Origin: Micromonospora rubida
Lineage (GTDB): Bacteria; Actinomycetota; Actinomycetes; Mycobacteriales; Micromonosporaceae
Direction of reading: 5' to 3'
DNA length: 64,000 nucleotides
Assembly: GCF_009908295.1 (NCBI RefSeq)
Contig: NZ_JAAALO010000004.1
Coordinates: 372,001 to 436,000 of the forward strand
The notes below the pieces were generated by a model. The model ran no database searches. It was not told the DNA's origin and saw nothing but the letters and a program-made list of their open reading frames with translations. Below, piece by piece: positions 42,558 to 50,565 of this stretch; within the stretch, counting starts at the first letter, position 1; every line of letters begins with the position of its first letter. The position numbers were made by a program, and so were the translations under genes.

Positions 42558-43616
42558 ATGGAAGACCAGCGTGCCGCCGGCGAGTCGATCCAGGATGGCA
42601 TGGCGGCCGAGAGATTCGCCGAACAGTTGCGGGTACTGCGGGCCGCCGTGGGCAACCCGTCATTCCGGAAGATGGCTGGATGGTCGGGCCGGATCTCGCA
42701 CACGACGTTGCACGAGGCTGCCGCCGGGACCAGGTTTCCCTCGTGGGAGACCACGCGCGAGTTCGTCCGGGCCTGCGAGGCGGACGAGGTCCAGTGGCGG
42801 TGCCGCTGGGAAGACGCTCAGCGCCCGGGTGCGGTCCACGCCGTCCCGGACGGCGACCTGACGCCGGTCAGCACCGATTCCCCGGCTGCGGCGAAGACCC
42901 CGGGCACTGTAGACACGATGACCATCGGCGTCGTGTCCGCTGAGACGTTTCACGCCATGGACACCCCGGCGGCTGGTAGGCCCGTCGTGTCCGGCGTCGC
43001 CGCGTTCTCGGACCTGGTGCCAAGGGGCCGGCGCGCGCTGCGGGCTGCGGAGCACCCGCAGGTGGCTGCGGAGGACGAGGTCACGGGTGCGCGACGGCAC
43101 CGGTTGCGGTGGCTCGCCGCCGCTGCCGCCGGGGCGGCGGTGGTGGTGGTGGTAGCGCTGGTCGCCGCCCTGGGCGTTACCGTCCGCGGCCGGTCGTCCC
43201 GGGACGGCTCCAACGCCGTGGCGGCGTCGCCGTCCTCGGCAGGGTTCTCCGACTCGTTGATTCCCGGGGACTCGAGCCAGTTCGTCGCCGACCTCACCCA
43301 CCCCGACGGCACGCGGGTGAAGGTGAACACCAAGTTCGTCGTGGTGTGGGTGCTCGCGAACGTGGGATCGGTCGACTGGCACAAGCGCTTCCTGGCGCGG
43401 ATGCACCCCACCGGTGACGATGACGGTTGCCGGGTGCCGGATCGGGTGGCGATCGGCGACACGCCGCCCGGCGAGCAGGTGATGATCAGTGTTCCGGTCA
43501 CCGCGCCGAGCCGCCCCGGCACGTGCTGGGTCAGCTGGAAGATGGTGGACGAGCACGGGCAGGCCTACTTTCCCAGCCGCCGGCCGGTGCACTTCATGCT
43601 CACCGTCACCGCCTGA
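42558..43616 (+). CDS. HTH-TM-NBR1-Ig-like domain protein
   Basis: 352 residues in three parts. A cytoplasmic HTH-like head covers about 15-80 (AERFAEQLRVLRAAVGNPSF, then MAGWSGRISHTTLHEAAAGT and ETTREFVRACEADE). A linker and one TM helix (about 185-207) follow. The exported end has the NBR1-Ig-like pattern: FVADLTHPDGTRVKVNTKF, VVWVLANVGSVDWHKRF, GCRVPDRVAIGDTPPGEQ, PGTCWVSWKMVDEHGQ. Known actinobacterial relatives share this plan; their function is not known. It begins a run of secreted cell-wall proteins and may be their sensor or regulator. Confidence 0.8.
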   Translation: MEDQRAAGESIQDGMAAERFAEQLRVLRAAVGNPSFRKMAGWSGRISHTTLHEAAAGTRFPSWETTREFVRACEADEVQWRCRWEDAQRPGAVHAVPDGDLTPVSTDSPAAAKTPGTVDTMTIGVVSAETFHAMDTPAAGRPVVSGVAAFSDLVPRGRRALRAAEHPQVAAEDEVTGARRHRLRWLAAAAAGAAVVVVVALVAALGVTVRGRSSRDGSNAVAASPSSAGFSDSLIPGDSSQFVADLTHPDGTRVKVNTKFVVVWVLANVGSVDWHKRFLARMHPTGDDDGCRVPDRVAIGDTPPGEQVMISVPVTAPSRPGTCWVSWKMVDEHGQAYFPSRRPVHFMLTVTA

Positions 43617-43890
43617 GCACGCCTGAGCACGCCTGGCGGCAGCCGGGGGCAGCCCCGCCGAGCCGCCGCCCCGGTCGATCTCCCGGGTCCCGGGTCGCCC
43701 CGACCGGTGTCAGGTTGCGAACGCTCGATGTCAGCCCCGGTTGCCACCCGAACTGACAACATCGCATTCATCGAGGCCAATGACGTCCTGACGGATCTGA
43801 CAGGACGGCGGGGGTACCGAACAGCAGACCCCTTCTCGCAGAGTGATGTCCGTTCCGAACGCGACTCACTACCTACGAGGAGGATCGACC

Positions 43891-44754
43891 ATGCGCCTTC
43901 CCTGGTTAGCCGTCGGGCTCGCCGCGATCTGCGTGGCCAGTGGCGTCCCGGCCCAAGCGTGGGCCGCGCCACCCGGCGCCACAGCGCAGCGTCCCGGCAC
44001 CGCGACCGGGCGGCCCGTCGTGGACATGGAGGCCACCGTCCTGGCCTCCCAGATCGACCCCCGTCGTGACGACGACACCCTGACTCCGGGCGCGAAGCGT
44101 TCCGTGCTCGCCGTCGAGCAGGCGCTCCAGGACCAGAACCTGCTGGACGCGCAGTGGGTCGACGGCTACTTCGGCACCATGACCGTCTCGGCGTACGCGG
44201 CCTACCAGCGCTCGCTCGGCTACACCGGCCTGGCCGCGAACGGGCTGCCCGGCACGACGTCGCTGACGAAGCTCGGGCTGAACCGGTACACCGTCGGCAA
44301 CACGATCGGCCCGGGCGCGAAGGTCCAGCGTGACGGGTACGTCGTCGACGCCCGTACTCAGGCGATGCTGGCCGAGACCCAGCGTCTGCTCGCTTGCACC
44401 CTGGTGCTCGAGCAGGGCTCGTACAACGTCGGGGGCGATCCGACCTCGGCCGGTACGCACGACGGCGGGGGCGTGGTGGACATCGCGGTCACCGGCATGA
44501 CCGCGGCCAGGCGCACCGCCGTCGTCCGGACTCTGCGCCAGGTCGGCTTCGCCGCCTGGGTCCGTAACCCGAGTCAGGGTGACTGGCCGTGGCACATCCA
44601 CGCCGTGGCGATCAACGACACGGACCTGTCCAGCCAGGCGCAGCACCAGGTCGGCGACTACTACCTCGGCATGAACGGCCTGGCCAACCGGGGCCCGGAC
44701 GACGGCCCCCAGATTCCGATCAAAACCTGGGAGCAGTACCAGCGCGGGCAGTGA
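43891..44754 (+). CDS. secreted peptidoglycan-binding, M15-like peptidase
   Basis: 287 residues. There is a signal peptide (about 1-28, ending AQAWA). A PG_binding_1-type domain follows (VEQALQDQNLLDAQWVDGYF, AYAAYQRSLGYTGLAANGLP). A C-terminal domain shows the zinc pattern of M15 D,D-/L,D-peptidases: SAGTHDGGGVVDIAVTG (His, Asp) and WPWHIHAVAI (His). It likely cleaves or binds stem peptides in the wall. GAGGAGG precedes the ATG. It stands 54 nt before the I36-CHAP gene. Confidence 0.8.
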   Translation: MRLPWLAVGLAAICVASGVPAQAWAAPPGATAQRPGTATGRPVVDMEATVLASQIDPRRDDDTLTPGAKRSVLAVEQALQDQNLLDAQWVDGYFGTMTVSAYAAYQRSLGYTGLAANGLPGTTSLTKLGLNRYTVGNTIGPGAKVQRDGYVVDARTQAMLAETQRLLACTLVLEQGSYNVGGDPTSAGTHDGGGVVDIAVTGMTAARRTAVVRTLRQVGFAAWVRNPSQGDWPWHIHAVAINDTDLSSQAQHQVGDYYLGMNGLANRGPDDGPQIPIKTWEQYQRGQ

Positions 44755-44807
44755 CCCGCACCCGATCCGATCCGCCAACCATCGCTCAAAACCCCCGAGA
44801 GGACACC

Positions 44808-45590
44808 ATGAACATCCGCAAGAACCTCGCCGTCATCGGCGCCGCGCTCGCCATGACCACTTCCATCCTGACCGTCGCCTCGCCGGCGTCGGCGGCGGCC
44901 CGCGACGGGGCCTGCGACAGCGGCGAGTTCTGCTACTACTACAACAGCGACCAGGCCGGCTCGGTCTCGGACTTCACCGAGTCGCTCGGCGACTACGGCA
45001 CGACTCAGCCGTCGTGCTACGAGTTCAAGGGTGCCGGCAACGGCAAGGGCGTGTGCGTGAAGAACAACGCCGCGTCGGTGTGGAACCGTACCGGGAAGTC
45101 CGTGCGGGTCTACTTCAACAGCAACTTCGCCGGTGCGACTCAGGACTTCGCGTCCGGGGCGAAGGGCAACCTCAACGCCACGCTGAAGAACAACAACGCC
45201 TCGCACGAAATCGGCGGCTCCGGCGGCGGCACCTACCCGGCCGACCCGCGCGCGGCCGAGGCTGTGGCGTTCGCGAAGGCGCGGATCGGGCACACCGACT
45301 GGAACAACCAGTGCGAGCTGTTCGTCGAGCGGGCGTTCGGCACCAGCGGCCGGTTCGCCACGGCGCTCACACACTACAACTGGCAGAAGAGCAACGGGCG
45401 TATTCACACCGGCTCGGTGCCGCCTGCCGGAACGGCGGTCTTCTTCACGTCCACCACGTATGCCGGGCACGTCATGCTCTCCATCGGCGGCAACAGCGCC
45501 ATCAGCACCGGACCGAGCGTCTACCAGACCAACTCGTTCCGGTCGCGGTCCGACTACCTGGGCTGGGCCTATGTCCCGAGCGGCTGGTGA
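44808..45590 (+). CDS. secreted I36-domain protein with CHAP/NlpC-like amidase domain
   Basis: 260 residues: signal peptide (about 1-27, SPASAAA), then a peptidase-inhibitor-I36-type module (RDGACDSGEFCYYYNSDQAG, SCYEFKGAGNGKGVCVKNN, VRVYFNSNFAGATQDF). A C-terminal domain with AVAFAKARIGHTDWNNQCEL and GTAVFFTSTTYAGHVMLSIG follows. The Cys (NQCEL) and His (GHVMLS) fit a CHAP/NlpC cysteine-amidase pair. Its I36 module is almost identical in DNA to that of the next gene. Likely a wall hydrolase. Confidence 0.78.
   Translation: MNIRKNLAVIGAALAMTTSILTVASPASAAARDGACDSGEFCYYYNSDQAGSVSDFTESLGDYGTTQPSCYEFKGAGNGKGVCVKNNAASVWNRTGKSVRVYFNSNFAGATQDFASGAKGNLNATLKNNNASHEIGGSGGGTYPADPRAAEAVAFAKARIGHTDWNNQCELFVERAFGTSGRFATALTHYNWQKSNGRIHTGSVPPAGTAVFFTSTTYAGHVMLSIGGNSAISTGPSVYQTNSFRSRSDYLGWAYVPSGW
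44901..45208 (+). repeat. 308-bp duplicated I36 module, copy 1
   Basis: By eye, 306 of 308 positions are identical to 45769-46076. The two differences are in one codon region (tcc against act). The duplication starts after the signal peptide and stops before the catalytic domain in both genes. Confidence 0.95.
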
Positions 45591-45672
45591 CCCGGCATGC
45601 GCTCGCACGTGCACCTGAGCAGCGCCCAGGCCAACCTCCAGCACATGCTCCACTTCTGATCGGCGGCGGCGA

Positions 45673-46605
45673 ATGACCATCCTGAGAAGAGTTCCGGGCA
45701 TTCTGGCCGTCCTGGTGGTGGCGCTCGCCGGTGTCGCGGTGGCGCCGGGTGCGGCTTCCGCCGCCGGCCGCGACGGGGCCTGCGACAGCGGCGAGTTCTG
45801 CTACTACTACAACAGCGACCAGGCCGGCTCGGTCTCGGACTTCACCGAGTCGCTCGGCGACTACGGCACGACTCAGCCGTCGTGCTACGAGTTCAAGGGT
45901 GCCGGCAACGGCAAGGGCGTGTGCGTGAAGAACAACGCCGCGTCGGTGTGGAACCGTACCGGGAAGACTGTGCGGGTCTACTTCAACAGCAACTTCGCCG
46001 GTGCGACTCAGGACTTCGCGTCCGGGGCGAAGGGCAACCTCAACGCCACGCTGAAGAACAACAACGCCTCGCACGAGCTGCTCGGCACGGGCGGGCCGAC
46101 GGGCTGCACCACCGACGGCACCAACAGCAAGTTGCCGAGCACCATCCTGGTCTACCGGGTGAATCTCGGGCGGGTCGACCGGGTCGACTTCAAGACGTAC
46201 GTCAAGAACGTCCTCCCGAACGAGTGGGTGACGAGCTGGCCGAACGCCTCGCTGCAGGCCGGTGCCGTAGCCGTCAAGAGCTACGGCTGGTACTGGGCGC
46301 TGCACTCGACCCGGAAGACCTCCGGCGGACAGTGCTACGACGTCCGTGACGACACCGCCGACCAGGTCTACCGGCCGTCGTCGGCGGTGTCGTCGACGTC
46401 CGCCGCGGTGGACAGCACCTGGTCGACCCGGATGACCCGGAGCGGCAGCATCCTGCGGGCGCACTACTGCGCGACCACGACCGCGTGCGGTGGCTGGGTG
46501 ACCGGGGACTGGATGTCGCAGTACGGCTCGCGTGATCTCGCGAACGCGGGCAACAACTACCAGGCGATTCTGCGCTACTACTACAGCAACGTGGTTATCT
46601 CCTGA
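45673..46605 (+). CDS. secreted I36-domain protein with SpoIID/LytB domain
   Basis: 310 residues: signal peptide (about 1-30), the same I36 module as the preceding gene, then a SpoIID/LytB-type domain. The last shows VYRVNLGRVDRVDFKTYVKN, VLPNEWVTSWPNASLQAGAV, AVKSYGWYWALHS, CYDVRDDTADQVYRP and WMSQYGSRDLANAG. SpoIID-type domains are lytic transglycosylases acting on denuded glycan. With the upstream CHAP-type protein it could cut both glycan and peptide. A strong terminator follows. Confidence 0.82.
   Translation: MTILRRVPGILAVLVVALAGVAVAPGAASAAGRDGACDSGEFCYYYNSDQAGSVSDFTESLGDYGTTQPSCYEFKGAGNGKGVCVKNNAASVWNRTGKTVRVYFNSNFAGATQDFASGAKGNLNATLKNNNASHELLGTGGPTGCTTDGTNSKLPSTILVYRVNLGRVDRVDFKTYVKNVLPNEWVTSWPNASLQAGAVAVKSYGWYWALHSTRKTSGGQCYDVRDDTADQVYRPSSAVSSTSAAVDSTWSTRMTRSGSILRAHYCATTTACGGWVTGDWMSQYGSRDLANAGNNYQAILRYYYSNVVIS
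45769..46076 (+). repeat. 308-bp duplicated I36 module, copy 2
   Basis: Partner of 44901-45208, within the I36-SpoIID gene. The near identity implies a recent duplication or ongoing gene conversion. Confidence 0.95.
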
Positions 46606-46620
46606 CGTAACGCGCCAACC

Positions 46621-46654
46621 GCGCCGCCCGCCGCAGATCCGCGGCGGGCGGCGC
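46621..46654. terminator. bidirectional terminator
   Basis: GCGCCGCCCGCCGC pairs perfectly with GCGGCGGGCGGCGC around AGATCC. It ends the secreted-protein cluster and the convergent DedA gene. Confidence 0.88.
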
Positions 46655-46707
46655 GCTCGTGGCTGCGGCACGTCTCGGCGCCACCCGTCTACCGGCCGGC
46701 GGCGCGG

Positions 46708-47322
46708 CTACCGGCCGGCGGCGCGGCGGCGGGCGTGGCGTCGCAGCTGGCGGATCCCCTCCAGCAGCCCGGTGATCGCGACCGACAGCCCGACGCCGAC
46801 CAGCACACCCGTGACGGGATGCCGTTCGAAGGCCAGCCCGCCGAAGTAGCCGAGCAGCCCGCAGTAGACCGCCCAGGATCCCGTGGCCAGCGTGTCGAAG
46901 AGCAGGAACGGTCGCAGCGGGTACCGCACGGCGCCCATCGTCAGGGTCACGGCCGTGCGCCCGCCGGGCACGTACCGGGCGGTCATGAGGATGATGCCGC
47001 CGCGCCGGTCCACCGCCCGGCGGGCCCACTCCGATCCGCTCCGTCGGCGGCTCTCCGCCGGCAGCCGGGCCAGCCGGTTCGCGCCGCCGCCCCGGCCGAT
47101 GGCGTACGACAGGCTGTCGCCGGCCAACGCGCCGACCGCCGCCAGCACGATCACCGCGGTCAGGTCGGGTTTCCCGGTCGCCGCGAAGACCCCGGCGGTG
47201 ACCACGACCGTCTCGCCGGGGACCGCCGGGAAGACGGCGTCCACTGCGGTGATCAGGAAGATCACCAGATAGACCCACGGCGAGGTCACCGTGTCGTGGA
47301 GCAGGTCGAGCACCGACTGCAT
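46708..47322 (-). CDS. DedA-family membrane protein (second copy)
   Basis: 204 residues: VYLVIFLITAVDAVFPAVPG, ETVVVTAGVFAATGKPDL, GRGGGANRLARLP, TARYVPGGRTAVTLTMGAVR. The last is the conserved FxRFxPxxR segment in the form ARYVPGGR. It is shorter than the copy at 16245 and lacks the Gln-rich tail. The stop lies in one unit of a 19-bp direct repeat (about 46689-46727). The ATG has no strong ribosome site. Confidence 0.85.
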   Translation of the reverse strand: MQSVLDLLHDTVTSPWVYLVIFLITAVDAVFPAVPGETVVVTAGVFAATGKPDLTAVIVLAAVGALAGDSLSYAIGRGGGANRLARLPAESRRRSGSEWARRAVDRRGGIILMTARYVPGGRTAVTLTMGAVRYPLRPFLLFDTLATGSWAVYCGLLGYFGGLAFERHPVTGVLVGVGLSVAITGLLEGIRQLRRHARRRAAGR

Positions 47323-47352
47323 GCCTTCATGCTCTGCCGCCGCGCCGCCAGG

Positions 47353-47398
47353 AAGGGGCCTTTCCTACACAAAAGGCATTAACAAGGTGCCCTTTCTT
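47353..47398 (-). repeat. 46-nt imperfect palindromic element overlapping the PurA-like 3' end
   Basis: Imperfect inverted repeat with AAGGGGCC-type ends (AAGAAAGGGC ... GGCCCCTT on the minus strand). On that strand it codes the last residues and stop of the PurA-like gene (KGTLLMPFV). The outer sequence resembles the hairpin at 5314-5354. Confidence 0.7.
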
Positions 47399-48618
47399 GC
47401 CGCCTTGCCCTCGGCTGTCGGCGAGTGGGAGGTGAGCACGACCGGGGCGGACAGCGCCTCCTCCACCGCCGAGGGCCAGTCGGCCGGCGGGCCGTCGTCG
47501 TACACCGGGCGGGCCGTCAGCAGGCGGGCGGTGAGCGCGGCCTGCCGGTCCAGGTCGCCGGGCGGGCCGGGCTCCAGCCGGTCGGCGATGTCGTAGCGGC
47601 GGCAGACCCGCAGCCCCCGGTCGGCCAGGTCGAGGTGGGTGAGCGCGAGGCCGTCGACCCCGCCGGCCACCGCCAGGGCATACCGGTGGGCGACCGCGTC
47701 GAAGTGGCCGAACCGGAACCGCCCCTGCCACGGGTTGGCCGGGTTGCGCGGGTCGGCCAGCGGCAACGCCGGATCCTCGGTGACCAGCGGCCCGGGGCCG
47801 TGCCGGGTGGTCGCGATCCGCAGCACGCCCAGCCGCTCGGCCCCGCCGGGCTGGCCCGCCTCGGCGAGCAGGGCGTCGGCGTTGGCGAACGTGGTGGTGC
47901 TCCACGTCGTGTACGGGTGGAAGCCGTGCCACTCGTCGAGCAGCACCCCCTGCGCCCCTTCGAAGACGCAGGTCCCGGCGCGCAGCACCCCGGCCAGGTA
48001 CGCCCGGTCGACGATCGCCACCCGGTCGGCGAACCCGCCGAACGCGGGCAGGCAGTCCTCCACCGGCGGGGCGCCCAGCGGGCCGAGCTCGGCGGTCAGC
48101 CGGTCCCGCAGCGCGGCGAGCCGTCGGCGCAGCACCGCCGGGGTGCGGCAGTCCGCCACCCGTGGCGCCTCGTCGGGGTGGGCGAGACCGTACGAGACGG
48201 TCTCGCCCACCCCCAGCCCGCAGGAGCCGTGCCGGTCGGCTCCCCGGGCCAGCTCCCGGGCCCGGTTCGCGGCCCGGTGGTACGGGGTCGCCAGCAGCGC
48301 CTCCCCGTCGACCGTGAGCCGGTCGAGCGCGTCGGGCACCCCCACCGAGGCGAGGTGGTCGGCCTCGGCGGCCAGGGCCAGCGGGTCCACCACCACGTGC
48401 CGCGCCAGGTGGGTCCGCACCCCGGGACGGAACGTTCCCGCCCCGAACTGCGCGAACGTGTGGTGCCGCCCGTCGCGCAGGACGACGTTGTGCGCCGCCT
48501 GCGCGCCCCCGTTGAAGCGGACCACCGTGTGGACCGGCCGGGTCCCGCACAGCCAGTCCACGACGGTGCCCTTGCCGGCGTCGCCGTAGCCGAGGTCGAC
48601 CACCGTCACGTGGTTCAC
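47365..48618 (-). CDS. divergent adenylosuccinate synthetase-like protein
   Basis: 417 residues of the PurA fold. Catalytic Asp and P-loop survive as GYGDAGKGTVVDWL (PurA: GDEGKGK). The general-base His survives in GGAQAAHNV (PurA: NAGHT). EGAQGVLLDEWHGFHPYTT matches EGAQATMLDMDHGTYPF. But TTGRGIGP reads GLGVGETVS, and the aspartate loop TTGRxRRCGWFDAV reads PWQGRFRFGHFDAV. A different amino-acid or nucleotide substrate is therefore plausible. The GTG overlaps the VWA stop by 4 nt. Its last nine residues come from the palindromic element. Confidence 0.82.
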   Translation of the reverse strand: MNHVTVVDLGYGDAGKGTVVDWLCGTRPVHTVVRFNGGAQAAHNVVLRDGRHHTFAQFGAGTFRPGVRTHLARHVVVDPLALAAEADHLASVGVPDALDRLTVDGEALLATPYHRAANRARELARGADRHGSCGLGVGETVSYGLAHPDEAPRVADCRTPAVLRRRLAALRDRLTAELGPLGAPPVEDCLPAFGGFADRVAIVDRAYLAGVLRAGTCVFEGAQGVLLDEWHGFHPYTTWSTTTFANADALLAEAGQPGGAERLGVLRIATTRHGPGPLVTEDPALPLADPRNPANPWQGRFRFGHFDAVAHRYALAVAGGVDGLALTHLDLADRGLRVCRRYDIADRLEPGPPGDLDRQAALTARLLTARPVYDDGPPADWPSAVEEALSAPVVLTSHSPTAEGKAARKGTLLMPFV

Positions 48619-49580
48619 AGCCGGGTGACCCCCCGGGTCGACGGCGGCGCCGACGGGGCCGGCAGCGCGCTCACCTGGTCCCGCGGGCCGCCGCGGAGCT
48701 GGGCCAGCGCCTTGGACACCGTGCCAGCGGCCGTCGAGCCGGCCCGCTCCAGGTCCTGAAGGCCCTGGTCCAGGTCGACGGCCTGCTCGCCGAGGCCGAC
48801 GGTCAGCGCGATGGTCTCGCAGACGGCGTCCAGGTCGTCCAGCACGACGGCGTTCTGCCCCAGCAGGTCCCGCCAGAAGTCCAGCACCTTGGCGTTGCCG
48901 GCGTAGTGGCTGCCGGCGGGGAGCAGGTAGTACGTGTCCCAGCGCCGGGTCACCTCGTCGACGATCTGCCGCAGCGGCACGTCCTCGCCCAGCTCGTCGC
49001 CGATCAGCCGGCTGACCTGCCGCCGGTCGACGCGGGGGTACGCCAGCTCGTCGCCGATGATGAACAGGTAACCGCGCCGGCCCCGCTTCTCCCAGCAGTC
49101 GGCCACCGTGTGCCGGGCCATGTAGTACATGGCCAGCTCGTACGACTCCGTCATCTGGCCGCCACCGCCGCCCTCCAGCACGATCCGGCCGAGGTCGTCG
49201 TCCATCCGGTTGTCGGACTCGAACTGCCCGACCTGCAACGGCACCCGGTCGCAGGTGGCGTCGCCGATCGCGCCGAACATGATCTGCGGGTCGGGGGCGT
49301 ACCCCTGGCGCAGCAGCAGCCCGAGCAACTGCGGCAGCTTGGTCTGGAGGGTGCGCGGCACCTGCCTCATCGAGCCGGTCACGTCGAAGAGCACCGAGAT
49401 GGCCGTCGACTGCGGGTGCTCGGCCGAGTCGCGGCTCTCCCGTCCCGCACCGCGCGGGTCGAGGGCGGGGTGCACGGTGCGCGCCCCGCTGTCGCTGTAG
49501 GAGAACGCGCTCTTGCCGGTGGCCCGGCGGTAGCGGTCGGCGGCGTCGTACACATCGGTGGACCACATTCCACTGCCCAT
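48615..49580 (-). CDS. von Willebrand factor A-domain protein
   Basis: 321 residues. The VWA MIDAS reads VLFDVTGSMRQVPRTLQTKL (DxTGS form). The metal-loop Thr region GQMTESYELAMYYMARHT and RGYLFIIGDELAYPRVDRRQ follow. No signal peptide or TM is present, so it is cytoplasmic. The ATG follows GGGAGG. It lies third in the NrtR operon, between the J-domain/pseudokinase and PurA-like genes. Cytosolic VWA proteins usually act as metal-dependent scaffolds, often with ATPases; the partner here is unknown. Confidence 0.85.
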   Translation of the reverse strand: MGSGMWSTDVYDAADRYRRATGKSAFSYSDSGARTVHPALDPRGAGRESRDSAEHPQSTAISVLFDVTGSMRQVPRTLQTKLPQLLGLLLRQGYAPDPQIMFGAIGDATCDRVPLQVGQFESDNRMDDDLGRIVLEGGGGGQMTESYELAMYYMARHTVADCWEKRGRRGYLFIIGDELAYPRVDRRQVSRLIGDELGEDVPLRQIVDEVTRRWDTYYLLPAGSHYAGNAKVLDFWRDLLGQNAVVLDDLDAVCETIALTVGLGEQAVDLDQGLQDLERAGSTAAGTVSKALAQLRGGPRDQVSALPAPSAPPSTRGVTRL

Positions 49581-49590
49581 GGCAGCCTCC

Positions 49591-50565
49591 CTAGGGGTTG
49601 AGGGTGAAGGGTCGGAAGGTGCGCGGCCCGTAGAGCCGTTCCAGCACCTCGTCCAGTTCGCCGAGCAGGCGCCAGGCGTCGTCGGGCCGGGTGCGCAGGG
49701 CCGGGCGGCGGCAGCCGTCGGCGAAGGCCCGCAGCTCGCGTGGGGCCCGGTCGCCCATCAGCCAGGCCATGCATCCGGCGGCCATCGCCAGGTCGGTGCC
49801 CGGCCCGCAGGGCCGCCTCGCGGCGACCTCGGGCGGGTACCAGTCCTCGTGTCCGGGCACCAGAGCCGGGACCGCGCCCTCGCCGACCACCGAGAAGCAC
49901 CAGTCGACGAGCACCACGCCGTGCCCGTCCGGCTCGATCAGCACGTGCCGGGGGAGCACTGCGCCGTGCACCACCCCGGCCCGGTGGGCCAGGCCGAGGG
50001 CGACCAGCAGCCGCCGCCACATCCAGGCCGCGTCGCGGGCGTCCAGCCCGTCCGGGTACGCCCGGCGCACCTCGTCCAGGCTGTGCAGGCCGGGCGCGGT
50101 GGCCAGCACGCTGATCTGCCGCTGCGCGCCGGTCGCCGCGTCCCGGTGCCGGAAGGCGTCGACCAACCGGGGCACGTACGGCAGGTAGCGCGGGTCGCCC
50201 CGCTCCTCGACGGTGCGCAGGGCGTGCGCCTCGCGGGCCATCAGGTCGTTGTCGGTGGGGTTGCGGGGCAGCTTGAGCAGCCGGTCCTCGCCGACGTCGT
50301 ACAGGTCGGCCAGGTCGCCGGTGTGGGCGAGCGGGCCGAGCCGGTACGCCCCGAGGACGAACACCTGGCTGGCCCGCCAGCGGGTGGTGACCCGCACGAA
50401 CGCGTCGGTGGCCTCGGCGCGTACCGCCTCGTCGAGCGCGCCCAGCCGATCGGGGTGCAGGGCCGCGACCAGCTCGCGGTACCGGTGTGCCGGCGCGGCG
50501 GCGCCGAACAGGTCGGCGTCGGTGCGGGCCGCCGCGACCAGCCGGATGGCCTCGTCGGTCCTCAT
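49591..50565 (-). CDS. J-domain fused to a protein kinase-like (pseudokinase) domain
   Basis: 324 residues. Residues about 15-65 form a J-like domain with an HPD motif at 37-39 (YRELVAALHPDRLG). The rest is kinase-like: candidate beta-3 Lys at 98 (DRLLKLPRN) and helix-C Glu at 112 (MAREAHAL). The catalytic loop reads VVHGAVLPRHVLIE, where the HRD Asp is Ala and the loop Asn is His. The DFG site reads VDWCFS. The missing catalytic Asp predicts a non-canonical or inactive kinase. ATG overlaps the NUDIX stop by 4 nt. A DnaK link through the HPD motif is possible. Confidence 0.8.
   Translation of the reverse strand: MRTDEAIRLVAAARTDADLFGAAAPAHRYRELVAALHPDRLGALDEAVRAEATDAFVRVTTRWRASQVFVLGAYRLGPLAHTGDLADLYDVGEDRLLKLPRNPTDNDLMAREAHALRTVEERGDPRYLPYVPRLVDAFRHRDAATGAQRQISVLATAPGLHSLDEVRRAYPDGLDARDAAWMWRRLLVALGLAHRAGVVHGAVLPRHVLIEPDGHGVVLVDWCFSVVGEGAVPALVPGHEDWYPPEVAARRPCGPGTDLAMAAGCMAWLMGDRAPRELRAFADGCRRPALRTRPDDAWRLLGELDEVLERLYGPRTFRPFTLNP

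Noticed and set aside
47365..48618. Assignment of the PurA paralogue as PurZ (2-aminoadenine genome synthesis)
   Set aside because: The catalytic Asp of normal PurA is kept, and no phage genes, MazZ or DatZ partner are present. The bacterial operon context differs.
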